DNA of 64,000 nucleotides from JAKAGZ01 sp963783855 (GTDB lineage Bacteria; Bacteroidota; Ignavibacteria; Ignavibacteriales; Ignavibacteriaceae). The stretch is taken from contig CAWAPE010000004.1 of the NCBI GenBank assembly GCA_963783855.1, positions 372,001 to 436,000 on the forward strand. Reading direction: 5' to 3'. Below the pieces are notes generated by a model. The model had not been told where the DNA came from, ran no database searches, and saw nothing but the letters and a program-made list of their open reading frames with translations. Shown here piece by piece: positions 17,372 through 27,017 of this stretch. Both the position numbers and the translations under genes were made by a program. Each line of letters opens with the position of its first letter. The first letter of the stretch is position 1.

Positions 17372-17653
17372 TCACTTCTTTTTAAACATTTTAAGCATTC
17401 TGTCAGTTACCATAAAGCCACCTACAACGTTTATCATTGCAAATATTACGGCAACCATTCCTAGTATTGTACTTATTGTGAACTCTTGCATACCGGCACT
17501 AAGCAATGCACCAACAATCGTAATTCCGGAAATTGCATTGGAACCTGACATTAATGGCGTGTGAAGAGTTGGGGGAACTTTTGTTATTAGCTCAAATCCG
17601 ACAAAGATTGCTAATACAAAAACGTATATCATCATTAAAAGAGAGCCATCCAT
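17372..17653 (-). CDS. pntAB: NAD(P) transhydrogenase subunit alpha part 2
   Basis: A 93-aa protein with three transmembrane helices (about 6-22, 36-55, 60-80). PLMSGSNAISGITIVGAL is the conserved membrane motif of the C-terminal part of PntA. In many bacteria the alpha subunit is split in two, giving a three-gene arrangement; that is the case here. It lies 10 bp after the soluble alpha-1 gene and 8 bp before pntB. Confidence 0.96.
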   Translation of the reverse strand: MDGSLLMMIYVFVLAIFVGFELITKVPPTLHTPLMSGSNAISGITIVGALLSAGMQEFTISTILGMVAVIFAMINVVGGFMVTDRMLKMFKKK

Positions 17654-17663
17654 AGCATTTCCT

Positions 17664-18812
17664 CTATTTATTTAATAATTCTTTAATTCTTGGGTTAACA
17701 ACTTCATTGTTATGAGTTATCAAACACCCTTTTGTTATTTCATCTTCCAGGTTGATTTCAATTTTTCCTTCTTTTCCTATATGCATTATAAGAGCAAGAA
17801 GATTTTTTGCATACATCTCACTGGAATGAAATGGAACTAAACTTGGCAAATTAGGTTCACCAATTATAGTTACACCGTATTTATTAACTACTTTATCCTT
17901 TTCACTGATTTCACAGTTTCCACCAAATTCAACAGCCATATCAAGTATTACGCTGCCTTCTTTCATGTTTTTAACCATTTCTTCAGTTACAAGGACAGGT
18001 GCTTTTTTACCCGGAACAAGTGCCGTTGTTATTACAACATCTGCTTCGGTAATATGCTTAAAGATTAATTCTTTCTGCTTCTTCAAGAATTCTTCGGAAG
18101 CTTCTTTAGCATAGCCTCCTTCATCCTGCATTTCTTCATCGGTTTCAACTTCAATAAATTTTCCACCGAGAGATTGCACTTCTTCTTTAACTGCAGAACG
18201 AATATCCGACACTTCGACAACCGCACCAAGTCTTTTCGCTGTGCCCAGTGCTTGCAATCCTGCAACTCCGGCACCCATTATTACAACTTTTGCAGGAGAA
18301 ATTGTACCGGCTGCAGTCATCATTAAAGGAAAGATTTTTCCAAGATGATTTGCTGCCAGCAGCACACTTTTATAACCGGCAAGATTTGCCTGAGAACTTA
18401 ATGCATCCATTTTTTGTGCAAGTGTTGTCCTCGGAACAAAATCCATAGAAATTGCATTTATGCCCTTTTCAGCACATTTTTTTGCAACTTCTGAATAATT
18501 TAAAGGATATAAAAAGGTTATTAACAAAGAACCTTTTTTCATGAGATCTAATTCATTCTGATTTAAATCAGGATGATCCAGAGGCCGCTGAACTTTTAAA
18601 ACAATATCAGCATTTGCATAGAGATCTTTAACGCTATCTACTACCTTTGCACCCGAATCAGTATATTTTTGATTAACAAAACCAGCTTTCAAACCCGCAT
18701 CCTTTTCGATTTGAACTTCAAATCCGGCTTTTATTAATTTAGATATGACATCGGGAGTTACGGCTACTCTGTTTTCACCAGGTAGGATTTCCTTTGGAAC
18801 AGCTATTATCAC
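17664..18812 (-). CDS. pntAA: NAD(P) transhydrogenase subunit alpha part 1
   Basis: A 382-aa soluble NAD(H)-binding domain I, related to alanine dehydrogenase. It opens with IIAVPKEILPGENRVAVTPD. SMDFVPRTTLAQKMDALSSQ holds the conserved RxTxAQxxDxLSSQ signature, and VIMGAGVAGLQALGTAKRLGA is the Rossmann nucleotide loop. GSVILDMAVEFGGNCE and IIGEPNLPSLVPFHSS are further family blocks. The start is GTG, supported by a strong GAGGAGAG ribosome site just upstream. It is the first gene of the pnt operon. Confidence 0.97.
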   Translation of the reverse strand: MIIAVPKEILPGENRVAVTPDVISKLIKAGFEVQIEKDAGLKAGFVNQKYTDSGAKVVDSVKDLYANADIVLKVQRPLDHPDLNQNELDLMKKGSLLITFLYPLNYSEVAKKCAEKGINAISMDFVPRTTLAQKMDALSSQANLAGYKSVLLAANHLGKIFPLMMTAAGTISPAKVVIMGAGVAGLQALGTAKRLGAVVEVSDIRSAVKEEVQSLGGKFIEVETDEEMQDEGGYAKEASEEFLKKQKELIFKHITEADVVITTALVPGKKAPVLVTEEMVKNMKEGSVILDMAVEFGGNCEISEKDKVVNKYGVTIIGEPNLPSLVPFHSSEMYAKNLLALIMHIGKEGKIEINLEDEITKGCLITHNNEVVNPRIKELLNK

Positions 18813-19070
18813 AGTAAACTCTCCTCTGATATTTTCAGAATATTTTACTTAAGTTTTTGATTTTTACAAATCGATAATTAGTCAGGATTAAACCACCATA
18901 GAAATTATTATGCCATAAAATGCCGCATAATCCAAATTTCTAACTATCAAATATTTATAAAATAACCACTTATAAGGGTAAATAAAATGATCTGGGTAAT
19001 AAATTCTGAAAAAATTTATTGGTTAAGAGAATAAATTTTCTCTATTGAGAAGAGTTGTTGAAAAAATTTA

Positions 19071-20150
19071 CTATCCGGGTTGTTCGTGGGTAAGACAATG
19101 GATAGTTCCCAGTCCCCAGACTAGATCGACTGCATGAATACCCGTAACTTCCCTATCCTTAAAAAGTTCGCTCAATCTACCAAGGGCAATCCTGTCTTTA
19201 GGATCATTAAATGTGGGCACAAGCACATATTTATTAGAGATGTAAAAATTAGCATAGCTTGCCGGTAATCTTTCCCCTTTAAAAATAACGGGGTCCGGCA
19301 TAGGCAAATCAATTACCTGAATATTCGATCCATTTTCGAGTTTTGCATCCTGAAGACGCTCACGGTTTTCCTGCAGGGGTTTGTAATTTGCATCCGATGA
19401 ATTCTTTTCCTGAGCCAGAACAACTGTATTTTTATTTACAAAGCGACAAAGATCATCTACGTGTCCGTGGGTATCGTCACCGGCAATTCCTTTACCGAGC
19501 CACAAGACATTTTTTATACCGAGGTAATTTTTAAAAACCTGTTCGTAATCATTTTTTGTAAATCCAGGATTTCTTACCTGTACTTCGGAATCCATTAAAC
19601 ATTCTTCAGTAGTTACAAGCGTTCCTTTCCCATTTATATCAATACTTCCACCCTCGAGACAAACGAATTGATCATTGTGAGTCGGGATAAATTTTCTCAT
19701 TTTTATTTTTTTTGATATAAAGGCAGGAAGTTTTTCGTCTTTTTTATAATTAGAATATTTTGCCCACGCATTAAACTTAAAATTTACAAGAGCAACTTCA
19801 CCGGATTTATTTTTGATAAAAGCGGGACCAGAATCACGCAACCATCCGCGATCAGTTTTCAGGATAAAAAATTTCACACGCTTTTTATTTACACCAATAG
19901 CATTCAGAACTCTTTCAGCATTAAGCTGATGCTTTTTTGATTCTACTACGATATGAACATTTTCACCTTCGGAAATTTTCCTTACTATTTCCCCGTAGAC
20001 CCATGAAATTGGTGCCAATTTTCCCGGCCAGTCTTCCCTGTTATGAGGCCAGCCAAGCCAGGTAGCTTCGTGTTTTTCCCATTCTGCAGGAATACGGTAT
20101 TTTAAATCTATGGGAAATTTTTTTTTGAATTTTGAATTTTCAGTTTTCAA
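19071..20150 (-). CDS. aguA: Agmatine deiminase
   Basis: A 359-aa enzyme of the peptidyl-arginine deiminase fold that turns agmatine into N-carbamoylputrescine plus ammonia. Family marks: PAEWEKHEATWLGWPHNREDWPG near the N-terminus, RDSGPAFI, LEGGSIDINGKGTLVTTEECL, the His-x-Asp block GDDTHGHVDDLCRF, and catalytic Cys352 in GLGTIHCLTHEQP. The start is TTG (no ATG occurs in the first 60 codons), preceded by GGAAG, and it overlaps the upstream aguB stop codon by two bases (TTGA). With aguB it makes the arginine-derived putrescine route; an arginine decarboxylase is not in the window. Confidence 0.95.
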   Translation of the reverse strand: MKTENSKFKKKFPIDLKYRIPAEWEKHEATWLGWPHNREDWPGKLAPISWVYGEIVRKISEGENVHIVVESKKHQLNAERVLNAIGVNKKRVKFFILKTDRGWLRDSGPAFIKNKSGEVALVNFKFNAWAKYSNYKKDEKLPAFISKKIKMRKFIPTHNDQFVCLEGGSIDINGKGTLVTTEECLMDSEVQVRNPGFTKNDYEQVFKNYLGIKNVLWLGKGIAGDDTHGHVDDLCRFVNKNTVVLAQEKNSSDANYKPLQENRERLQDAKLENGSNIQVIDLPMPDPVIFKGERLPASYANFYISNKYVLVPTFNDPKDRIALGRLSELFKDREVTGIHAVDLVWGLGTIHCLTHEQPG

Positions 20151-21064
20151 TTTTTCTTCCTGTCCAAAAATCTTTTTTCGATTCCACTGTAGGCATCAAT
20201 TCTCCGATCGCGCAGAAAAGGCCAATTTCTTCGGATATCTTCAATGTGATCAAGATCAACTTCTGCTATTACAACTTCTTCTTTATCTGTTGATCCTTGT
20301 GCAATTATCACTCCCTGCGGATCACAAATGAAAGAAGAACCCCAGAATTCCAGGCCGGGAGTGCCGGGGACAGGTATTTCATGTCCTATTCTGTTAGTGG
20401 CTGCTACATATACACCATTAGCAATAGCATGTCCGCGTTGAACAGTCTGCCAAGATTCAAACTGTGCTTTACCGTATTTTTCTTTTTCGTGCGGATGCCA
20501 GCCAATAGCAGTCGGATAAAATAAAATGCTCGCACCCTGCAAAGCTGTAAGTCTTGCTCCTTCCGGGTACCATTGATCCCAGCATATGAGCGTTCCGATA
20601 TTTCCATACCTGGTTTCAAAAGATTTAAAACCAAGGTCACCCGGGGTAAAATAAAATTTTTCATAAAATGCCGGATCATCCGGGATATGCATTTTCCTGT
20701 ACATTCCGGCAACCTCACCGTCTGCATTTATTATTACTGCAGAATTGTGGTAAACTCCCGGAGCGCGCTTCTCAAAAATCGGTACTACAATTACAACTTT
20801 ATTCTTTTTTGCAGCTTTCTTCATAGCAATTGTTGATGGACCGGGGAAAGTTTCAGCAAGATCAAAAATATCCACATCTTCTTTCTGACAGAAATATTGG
20901 GTTCTAAAAAGTTCAGGCAAACAAATAATTTGCGCGCCTTTTTTGGCCGCTTTATCTACCCACTTAACTGCTTTTGCAAGGTTTTTTCCTGTATCGGGAC
21001 TGAATTTCAACTGAAGCAGTCCAACAGTAAAATTATTTTTCTTTTTTGTTTTTTTTGTAGCCAT
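20147..21064 (-). CDS. aguB: N-carbamoylputrescine amidase
   Basis: A 305-aa nitrilase-superfamily amidase that hydrolyses N-carbamoylputrescine to putrescine, CO2 and ammonia. The catalytic triad is visible: Glu in CLPELFRTQYFCQ (residue 51), Lys in MYRKMHIPDDP (124), Cys in TLICWDQWYPE (161). The last two motifs, with the GRGHAIANG-like block QRGHAIANGVYVAATNR, are specific to AguB within the superfamily. The frame is open upstream to a TTG at 21076; I prefer the ATG at 21064, followed by a Lys-rich start. Coupled to aguA by overlap. Confidence 0.94.
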   Translation of the reverse strand: MATKKTKKKNNFTVGLLQLKFSPDTGKNLAKAVKWVDKAAKKGAQIICLPELFRTQYFCQKEDVDIFDLAETFPGPSTIAMKKAAKKNKVVIVVPIFEKRAPGVYHNSAVIINADGEVAGMYRKMHIPDDPAFYEKFYFTPGDLGFKSFETRYGNIGTLICWDQWYPEGARLTALQGASILFYPTAIGWHPHEKEKYGKAQFESWQTVQRGHAIANGVYVAATNRIGHEIPVPGTPGLEFWGSSFICDPQGVIIAQGSTDKEEVVIAEVDLDHIEDIRRNWPFLRDRRIDAYSGIEKRFLDRKKN

Positions 21065-21133
21065 TTTTAAACTCAACTTAATATTAGCTATTCTTCAATC
21101 TAATTTGTGGAATCAAGAATGTCAATTAAGCAA

Positions 21134-22465
21134 TTATTGATTTTCCTCTGATTTGTCCCCGTTATATGTTTTTGTAGTAATCAAAGTGCCGTAAGTATAT
21201 TTTTCTTCTTTTATTAACTTTCCTTCCTCTGAATAAGTTTTTACCATACCATCCAGTCTGCCCATATAATAATTTTCTTCTTTCTTCAAACCACCATACC
21301 TGTAATAATAAGTTTTTTTACCTTTAAGTTTTAAATCAGAATAATTCGATTCCGTCTTAAGCAGTCCGTTATCATAATAGGTTTTATAATTTCCATCAGG
21401 CTTTCCGTCTTTGTTATAAAAAGCAGATTTCAATTTCCCATTTTCATAATATGTAAGTTCAATACCGTTAGGAACTCCGCCTTCATAATTTACCTCAGAT
21501 TCAATCTTTCCTGAGGGATAATAATTTCGTGTTATGCCTTTTTGAATTCCCTTTATGTAATCGACTGATGCTTTAATAATACCGTTGTCATAAAAAATTG
21601 TTGTTCTGCCGCTGAGCGTATCATTTATATAATATAACTCTTTTTCAAGGTAGCCGCTTTTATAATATAACTTTGAAACATCTTCTTTTTTTCCATCTTT
21701 ATAGAAGACTAATTCTTTCAGCGTTCCTTCAGGATAATAATTTCTAACTGTTTTTTCCTGTGATTTGAACTTCCCGGTATAATCATACTTTATTCTATTT
21801 ATCAGTTCTCCATTTTTGTATGTATCTTTTACTCTGAGATTTGCTGAAAGGTCATAAATATTTACTTCTCCTTCGAGTTTATCATTTACAAAATTCGCTT
21901 CAAGTGCAACAACCTTATTTGTATGATAAACAGTTGTTCTGCCGTTGGACTGACCATTAACATATTTTTTTTCGACCTCCACATCACCATTCTTAAAATA
22001 CGTATAAGACGATCCGTTCAGTTCGCCGTTTACATAATTCCATCGTCCTTCCAGTTCCCCCGATTTATAATAAGTTTTAGTAACGCCTTCAAGTTTACCA
22101 TGAATATAATTCTGTCTTGCCCAAAGCTCTCCACTTTCATAATACCAGAGAGCATTACCTTCTTTCATTCCATTTTTGTAATTCCATTCTATACTAAGTT
22201 TTCCATCCGGGAAGTACCAGAATGATTTACCATTTTCCTTCCCGTCTTTATACTCCCACTTTTTCCAGATTTTACCAGTTTGATAATATTCGAAATAATA
22301 TCCGTTTAGCTCTCCTTTGACATATTCGCCCAGAGTTTTCAAAGCACCGTTTGCATAGTAAGTTCTCTTGAACGTAGAACGCTCATCCTGCTGCGCATTT
22401 GCACTTAACTGGAAAGCTATGCAGGTTATAATAAATAAAATTGAAAATTTAGATAGAACTTTCAT
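21134..22465 (-). CDS. Secreted MORN-variant repeat protein (YwqK-like)
   Basis: A 443-aa protein with a signal peptide (about 1-24, cut near ANAQ). The whole mature part is a chain of about 17 repeats of 20-25 residues with the pattern YYxxGxLKxxxxYxxGxxxG (MORN_2/YwqK-like). These beta-hairpin repeats form an elongated sheet. Databases often label relatives as toxin-antitoxin YwqK-family antitoxin, but there is no toxin gene here and the protein is exported, so that label is not supported. A surface scaffold or binding role is plausible. Monocistronic by spacing. Confidence 0.85.
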   Translation of the reverse strand: MKVLSKFSILFIITCIAFQLSANAQQDERSTFKRTYYANGALKTLGEYVKGELNGYYFEYYQTGKIWKKWEYKDGKENGKSFWYFPDGKLSIEWNYKNGMKEGNALWYYESGELWARQNYIHGKLEGVTKTYYKSGELEGRWNYVNGELNGSSYTYFKNGDVEVEKKYVNGQSNGRTTVYHTNKVVALEANFVNDKLEGEVNIYDLSANLRVKDTYKNGELINRIKYDYTGKFKSQEKTVRNYYPEGTLKELVFYKDGKKEDVSKLYYKSGYLEKELYYINDTLSGRTTIFYDNGIIKASVDYIKGIQKGITRNYYPSGKIESEVNYEGGVPNGIELTYYENGKLKSAFYNKDGKPDGNYKTYYDNGLLKTESNYSDLKLKGKKTYYYRYGGLKKEENYYMGRLDGMVKTYSEEGKLIKEEKYTYGTLITTKTYNGDKSEENQ

Positions 22466-22619
22466 CTATATCCGATTGATTGCGAAATGAATTCTAAAAT
22501 TAAGATGTAAAATTACCATAAAATGATGATAAGAAAAACTAATAAACAGGTCGCTTATCATATATTTTTGCATAAAAGTACAAACTCACTTAACTTTCAG
22601 GAAAATAAAATGAGAAACC

Positions 22620-23540
22620 ATGGGCCATAACCACACTTCACGCGGATCAACAGAAAAAAATATTACAATATCAATTTTCCTGAATGCAATTATAGTTGCC
22701 GGAGAACTTACAGCCGGTATATTAAGTAATAGTCTTGCACTTATTTCAGATGCACTTCATAATTTCAGCGATCTTATTTCACTTGTTTTGAGCTTAGTTG
22801 CAGCTAAGATGAAGTTCTGGAAAGCAAATTCGAAAAAAACGTACGGCTATATAAGAGCTGAAATTATTGTAGCATTTATTAATTCTTCCACCCTGCTTAT
22901 CATAGGAGTTTATATTATTTATGAAGCAGTGGGAAGGCTACTACATCCCGAACCCGTAATAGGGAAATGGCTGATAATTGTTGCGGGAATAAGTTTTGTA
23001 GCAAACGCTCTTTCAACATACCTGCTTCATAAAAATTCAAAAGAAGATCTTAATGCAAAAAGTGCGTACCTGCATCTTTTTTACGATGCAATAAATTCTT
23101 TAGTTGTAGTAATTGCGGGAATACTAATCTACTTTTACAATTGGTTCATTCTCGATCCAATTTTTTCAATTTTAATAGGCTTGTTTATAATTAAAAGTGC
23201 CTGGGATATAATTCTTGAAACGGTTAATATTCTAAGTGAAGGCACACCAGAAGGAATTGATCCTGAAGAGGTACAAAAATTTATTGAATCAATGTCTGAC
23301 GTTAAGGAAGTTCATCACCTACATATCTGGACACTGGCTTCTAATTTTTACGCTCTGTCCGCGCACGTTGTTATTAAAGACCAAATGCTGAGCAAAGGCT
23401 ATTTAATAATTGACAAACTGGAAAAAGAACTGGAAGTAAGGTTCGGGATAAATCACCCGACCTTCCAGCTGGAAGCTGATTTAACTAATGAACAAAACGA
23501 GGTTATAAAAATTTCACGAGATTCGGATAAAAAAAGATAG
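22620..23540 (+). CDS. Cation diffusion facilitator (zinc/metal efflux)
   Basis: A 306-aa CDF transporter. It begins with a His-bearing MGHNH, then has six transmembrane helices (about 15-35, 40-60, 80-100, 112-133, 152-170, 176-195). The metal sites are H47-x3-D51 in TM2 and H152-x3-D156 in TM5, the HD/HD pattern of zinc-type CDFs such as CzcD/ZitB. The cytosolic C-terminal domain (205-295) has VKEVHHLHIWTL and FGINHPTFQLE. It exports Zn2+/Co2+/Cd2+ by proton antiport. A six-codon ORF starting at 22610 lies between the AGGA ribosome site and this ATG and overlaps the start; it may reduce or couple initiation. Confidence 0.95.
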   Translation: MGHNHTSRGSTEKNITISIFLNAIIVAGELTAGILSNSLALISDALHNFSDLISLVLSLVAAKMKFWKANSKKTYGYIRAEIIVAFINSSTLLIIGVYIIYEAVGRLLHPEPVIGKWLIIVAGISFVANALSTYLLHKNSKEDLNAKSAYLHLFYDAINSLVVVIAGILIYFYNWFILDPIFSILIGLFIIKSAWDIILETVNILSEGTPEGIDPEEVQKFIESMSDVKEVHHLHIWTLASNFYALSAHVVIKDQMLSKGYLIIDKLEKELEVRFGINHPTFQLEADLTNEQNEVIKISRDSDKKR

Positions 23541-23543
23541 AAT

Positions 23544-24383
23544 TTAGCTCTTCTCTTTCCTGCTTTTAGATTCCCTGAACATTTTTTCTATACTATCAAA
23601 GTCTTCACATTGCAGGTAATCTTCAATTTTTGTCAGATTGAAATGAAGTTTTTCAATTGCAGTAATAATTTCTTCACGGTTATATTTTAAAATTGATTTC
23701 CAGCTTGTAAACGGACTTGAGGCGAGTCTTGTCATATCGTTAAAACCGGGGCCGGCAAATTCCAGACAATTAGTGCTGTCTTTTCCATCGATTGTGTTCA
23801 TAAGAGCTACAGACATAAGCTGCGGCATATGCCTTAATCTCGCAACAATTTTATCGTGAATTTCAGGATTCAAAAAAACAGCTTTCGCTCCAAGAAGTTC
23901 TATAAAATCTTGAAAATCTTTTATCCGTGAACAATTTGTTGCGAAAGACGAAATTATGTATTTGGTACCTTTAAAAAGACCTGAGTCCGAATTTTCATAA
24001 CCTGAGGCTTCATTTCCTGCCATAGGATGTGCACCGATATAATGTCCCTGTGATTCAATGTTGTTACGTTTTTCTTCAAAAATATTTTTTACTCCGCACA
24101 CATCAGTTATAATATTTTTTCTGGTGAGTAATGGGAGCAGTGTTTCGAAAGCTTCGAGAGATTTATCAACCGGCATCGCTAATATAATAAGGTCTGAATT
24201 TATAGAATCTTCAACTGATTTGAGTATCTCATCGATAATGTTTTCTTTCTTTGCTTTCTGAAGCACACGGTGTTTCTTATCAAAGGCGCTTATTGCAATA
24301 TTATCTCCCGATGCCTTTACAGCTTTTGCAATAGATCCGCCAATAAGGCCAAGCCCAATTATGGAAATTTTTTCAACCTGCAA
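23544..24383 (-). CDS. tyrA: Prephenate dehydrogenase
   Basis: A 279-aa enzyme for oxidative decarboxylation of prephenate to 4-hydroxyphenylpyruvate in tyrosine synthesis. The Rossmann loop is GLGLIGGSIAKA (10-21). The catalytic/substrate block is GAHPMAGNEASGYENS with the conserved His, and LFKGTKYII follows. No fused chorismate mutase or ACT domain is present. The start is TTG, preceded by GGAAAT; there is no nearer ATG. A DAHP synthase of the same pathway lies 1 kb away on the same strand, though separated by a plus-strand gene. The 3' end almost abuts the convergent CDF gene (3 bp). Confidence 0.93.
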   Translation of the reverse strand: MQVEKISIIGLGLIGGSIAKAVKASGDNIAISAFDKKHRVLQKAKKENIIDEILKSVEDSINSDLIILAMPVDKSLEAFETLLPLLTRKNIITDVCGVKNIFEEKRNNIESQGHYIGAHPMAGNEASGYENSDSGLFKGTKYIISSFATNCSRIKDFQDFIELLGAKAVFLNPEIHDKIVARLRHMPQLMSVALMNTIDGKDSTNCLEFAGPGFNDMTRLASSPFTSWKSILKYNREEIITAIEKLHFNLTKIEDYLQCEDFDSIEKMFRESKSRKEKS

Positions 24384-24618
24384 TTTTTAATTTCCGGGAC
24401 ATTAGAAAATTATAATATAACTGAATATGAAATAAAACTGAAAAAATGATTAAATGAAATACAAAATAAAAGCCACAATCTATTTCGTCATATGTGTAGC
24501 CCGTTCCCCTATCGTAAGAAACTTTTATTTTTCATACAAAGTTTAATAAAGTAATGTATTTTGTATATTACCATTAACTAATTTTAGTTTCATTTAATTG
24601 AATCCAAGGGGAGGATTG

Positions 24619-25293
24619 ATGAGAATCAGAGATATATTCCTGAACTGTTTTCTAATATTATTTTTGTTTCTATGCACTCCCCTATTCTCCCAGGGCAAGA
24701 CAAAAGTTCTTCCTTATCAAGATTCCGGATTGAATAAATTAACAAACATTCCTGACAGCCTTAATGAAAATTCAAATTTGACCAAACGAGGGCTTGGCAT
24801 TCAGGTCAGGGGAGGGATAAAATTCCCTGAATCATCAGATTATTCTTATGCTACAGACCTAGGCTTCTATGGTGGGGTAACTTTTATAGTTCCCCTTGGC
24901 AAGTCGATCGACTTACAACCGGAATTCAACTATTCAAATTCAACGAATTCGGGAAATAATGCAAATGGGCACAGGTCTGGTGAAAATATTAGCACAAAAG
25001 AATTTGCTCTGATGCTCGGGTGCAAGTACTTCCTGAAAGATTTTATAATAAAATTTATACCGGGTTTAGGTTATGTAGCAAAATCGGGAGACAGGTTCAG
25101 TTCAGATAGTGACAAACTGTTATCTATAACATTAGGTCTTGGTTTTTACAAGGATATCTCCAGCCAATTTTCGGCGGGTTTTGAATTAAGAAGACAATGG
25201 GCCGGCTCTTTAGAACCCGGGGGAGGAAGCACATTCGCCCCTTTTATAGCCAATTTTGTGGTAACTTATTTTATACCAAAAGTAAATAATTGA
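24619..25293 (+). CDS. Outer-membrane beta-barrel protein, porin-like, unknown
   Basis: A 224-aa protein from the ATG at 24619, chosen because AAGGGGAGG lies directly upstream (24606-24614); a TTG at 24598 is in frame but has no ribosome site. Signal peptide: ILFLFLCTPLFSQG. After a polar linker, residues 55-224 are a small barrel of the OmpA-like/OMP_b-brl kind: LGIQVRGGIKFPESS, YGGVTFIVPL, FALMLGCKYF, ITLGLGFYKDI, AGFELRRQWAG and a final strand ANFVVTYFIP. A surface or structural role is likely. Transcribed alone. Confidence 0.8.
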   Translation: MRIRDIFLNCFLILFLFLCTPLFSQGKTKVLPYQDSGLNKLTNIPDSLNENSNLTKRGLGIQVRGGIKFPESSDYSYATDLGFYGGVTFIVPLGKSIDLQPEFNYSNSTNSGNNANGHRSGENISTKEFALMLGCKYFLKDFIIKFIPGLGYVAKSGDRFSSDSDKLLSITLGLGFYKDISSQFSAGFELRRQWAGSLEPGGGSTFAPFIANFVVTYFIPKVNN

Positions 25294-25326
25294 TTTATCA
25301 CAGAAAAATAAATTCTAATGGAATCC

Positions 25327-26340
25327 CTACATCTTCCTTCCGATCACTTCGGCGATAGCTTTAACCTGTTTCATAAGCTCTGTAAACTGTTCGGGTAGTA
25401 AAGCCTGTGGACCGTCAGACAGAGCTTTTTCGGGTTCGTGGTGAACTTCAACCATCAGGCCGTCAGCGCCCGCTGCCACTGCAGCACGAGCCATTGGAAT
25501 GACTTTATCTCTCAGTCCGGTTGCATGCGATGGATCTGCTATAATAGGAAGATGACTTCGTTTGTGAATTACAGGAATCGCTGAAAGATCGAAAGTATTT
25601 CTTGTATAGGTTTCAAAAGTTCTGATTCCCCTTTCACACAACATAACTTCCTGATTTCCGCTCGCTAGGATATATTCTGCTGACATTAAAAGTTCTTCAA
25701 CTGTTGCAGACATTCCTCTTTTTAGCATAATCGGTTTTGAAGTTTTTCCGAGGTCACGAAGCAGCGGAAAGTTCTGCATATTCCTGGCACCAACCTGCAA
25801 AATATCTGTGTAGCTCTCAATCAAGTCAATATGGCTGGATTCCATCACTTCAGTAATAACCAGCAGGCCGTATTTATCAGCTGCTTTGCGCATTAATTTT
25901 AATCCTTCCTCTCCCATTCCCTGGAAAGAATAAGGAGAAGTTCTTGGCTTAAAAGCGCCGCCTCTTAAAATTTTTGCACCTGCTTTAGAGACAATCTCCG
26001 CTAATTTGAATATCTGATCTTCATTTTCCACTGAACAGGGTCCCGCCATAACTATAACTTCGTTCGATCCGATAACAACATCTTTTATCTTAATTTCTGT
26101 ATTTTCATTTTTGTAGCTTCTGCTCGCTAACTTAAAGGGCTCAGTTATCCTGTAAACTTCTGCTACGCCGTCAAGCACTTTAATTTTTCTGATATCAAAG
26201 GTAGGATGCACACCGATAGCACCAAGTACAATCTGCTCATCTCCGGTAGACTTATGAACAGAGAATTTATAATCTTCCAGATGTTTTATGATATTTTCTA
26301 ATTGTTCCTGTGTTACATTTTTTTCTAATACAACAACCAC
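25327..26340 (-). CDS. aroF: 3-deoxy-7-phosphoheptulonate synthase (type I-beta DAHP synthase)
   Basis: A 337-aa enzyme condensing PEP and erythrose 4-phosphate, the first step of the shikimate pathway. Residues 1-70 are the ferredoxin-like N-terminal extension (MVVVLEKNVTQEQLENII...VLGAIG) of regulated type I-beta enzymes. The TIM barrel carries MAGPCSVEN, GGAFKPRTSPYSFQG, LQVGARNMQN, LKRGMSATVEE, CERGIRTF and DPSHATG. The start is GTG with GGAGAA upstream. It is the third gene of a mutS-DUF1684-aroF run (18-bp gap). Confidence 0.96.
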   Translation of the reverse strand: MVVVLEKNVTQEQLENIIKHLEDYKFSVHKSTGDEQIVLGAIGVHPTFDIRKIKVLDGVAEVYRITEPFKLASRSYKNENTEIKIKDVVIGSNEVIVMAGPCSVENEDQIFKLAEIVSKAGAKILRGGAFKPRTSPYSFQGMGEEGLKLMRKAADKYGLLVITEVMESSHIDLIESYTDILQVGARNMQNFPLLRDLGKTSKPIMLKRGMSATVEELLMSAEYILASGNQEVMLCERGIRTFETYTRNTFDLSAIPVIHKRSHLPIIADPSHATGLRDKVIPMARAAVAAGADGLMVEVHHEPEKALSDGPQALLPEQFTELMKQVKAIAEVIGRKM

Positions 26341-26358
26341 AATGTTCTCCGTATAAAA

Positions 26359-26970
26359 TTAATTGTGAAAATTCTTTTCCCCTGCCTCAATCGCCAAATC
26401 AATATGATCTTCTTTTGTCGGTACTGCGCATGAATATTTCGCGCTGTATGAACAGTACGGATTAAAAGCTAAATTAAAATCAATTGTGTATATATAACTT
26501 GTATCAGGCTTTAACTCAAAATCTAAATAACGTCCTACCCCATAAGTATCTTTACCGGTCGTTTTATCAGTAAACCAGATTGAATAATACTCCTGACCGT
26601 TTCTGGTCCAACCTTTATAAACATTAATTTTGTAAGGATTGTTCAAATAATTAAACTTAACGTAGCCATACCTGATAGATTTTCTTGCCTCTCCCTTCGT
26701 GCCCATTACAGTGACAGTATCTTTCTGCGGATACTCATAGATTTTGCTTTTAAAAACAAAATCAGGATTTACATCATAATATTTAAGGGGATGAAATTCT
26801 GCTTTTGGATCCTGGTTAAATGGTGAAGAAGGATCATTTTTCATTTCGCTGTCTTTTTGCTGTCTGAAATTTTCAATCTCAGAGATATATTTTTTCTGCT
26901 CAGGCGTATAATCCTTTCCGCATGAAAAAATTATAAGGGGTAACAAGACAAGTAAAAAAGCATTGAGCAT
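26359..26970 (-). CDS. DUF1684 lipoprotein
   Basis: A 203-aa lipoprotein from the ATG at 26970, chosen for the strong GAAGGA site just before it; an upstream in-frame ATG at 27021 overlaps the mutS stop but would add 17 Lys/Asn-rich residues before the signal peptide. Lipobox: IIFSC (Cys about 17). DUF1684 signatures: YGYVKFNYL, FTDKTTGKDTYGVGRYLD, and the terminal FNPYCSYSAKYSCAVPTKED. DUF1684 proteins are widespread and of unknown function; the conserved Cys and acidic residues suggest a small-molecule or metal site. Lies between mutS and aroF. Confidence 0.88.
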   Translation of the reverse strand: MLNAFLLVLLPLIIFSCGKDYTPEQKKYISEIENFRQQKDSEMKNDPSSPFNQDPKAEFHPLKYYDVNPDFVFKSKIYEYPQKDTVTVMGTKGEARKSIRYGYVKFNYLNNPYKINVYKGWTRNGQEYYSIWFTDKTTGKDTYGVGRYLDFELKPDTSYIYTIDFNLAFNPYCSYSAKYSCAVPTKEDHIDLAIEAGEKNFHN

Positions 26971-27017
26971 GTTTCCTTCAATATTTTTTTGGTTTTTAAC
27001 TTTTAAATTTTGGATTT

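Noticed and set aside
18998..19043. Terminator for aguA from AATAAATT/AATTTATT and AGAGAA/TTCTCT stems
   Set aside because: Both stems are short and AT-rich without a T-run at the right distance; too weak to list as a feature.
21134..22465. YwqK antitoxin / toxin-antitoxin system
   Set aside because: The protein has MORN-like repeats and a signal peptide, and no toxin gene is adjacent; the antitoxin label is not supported.
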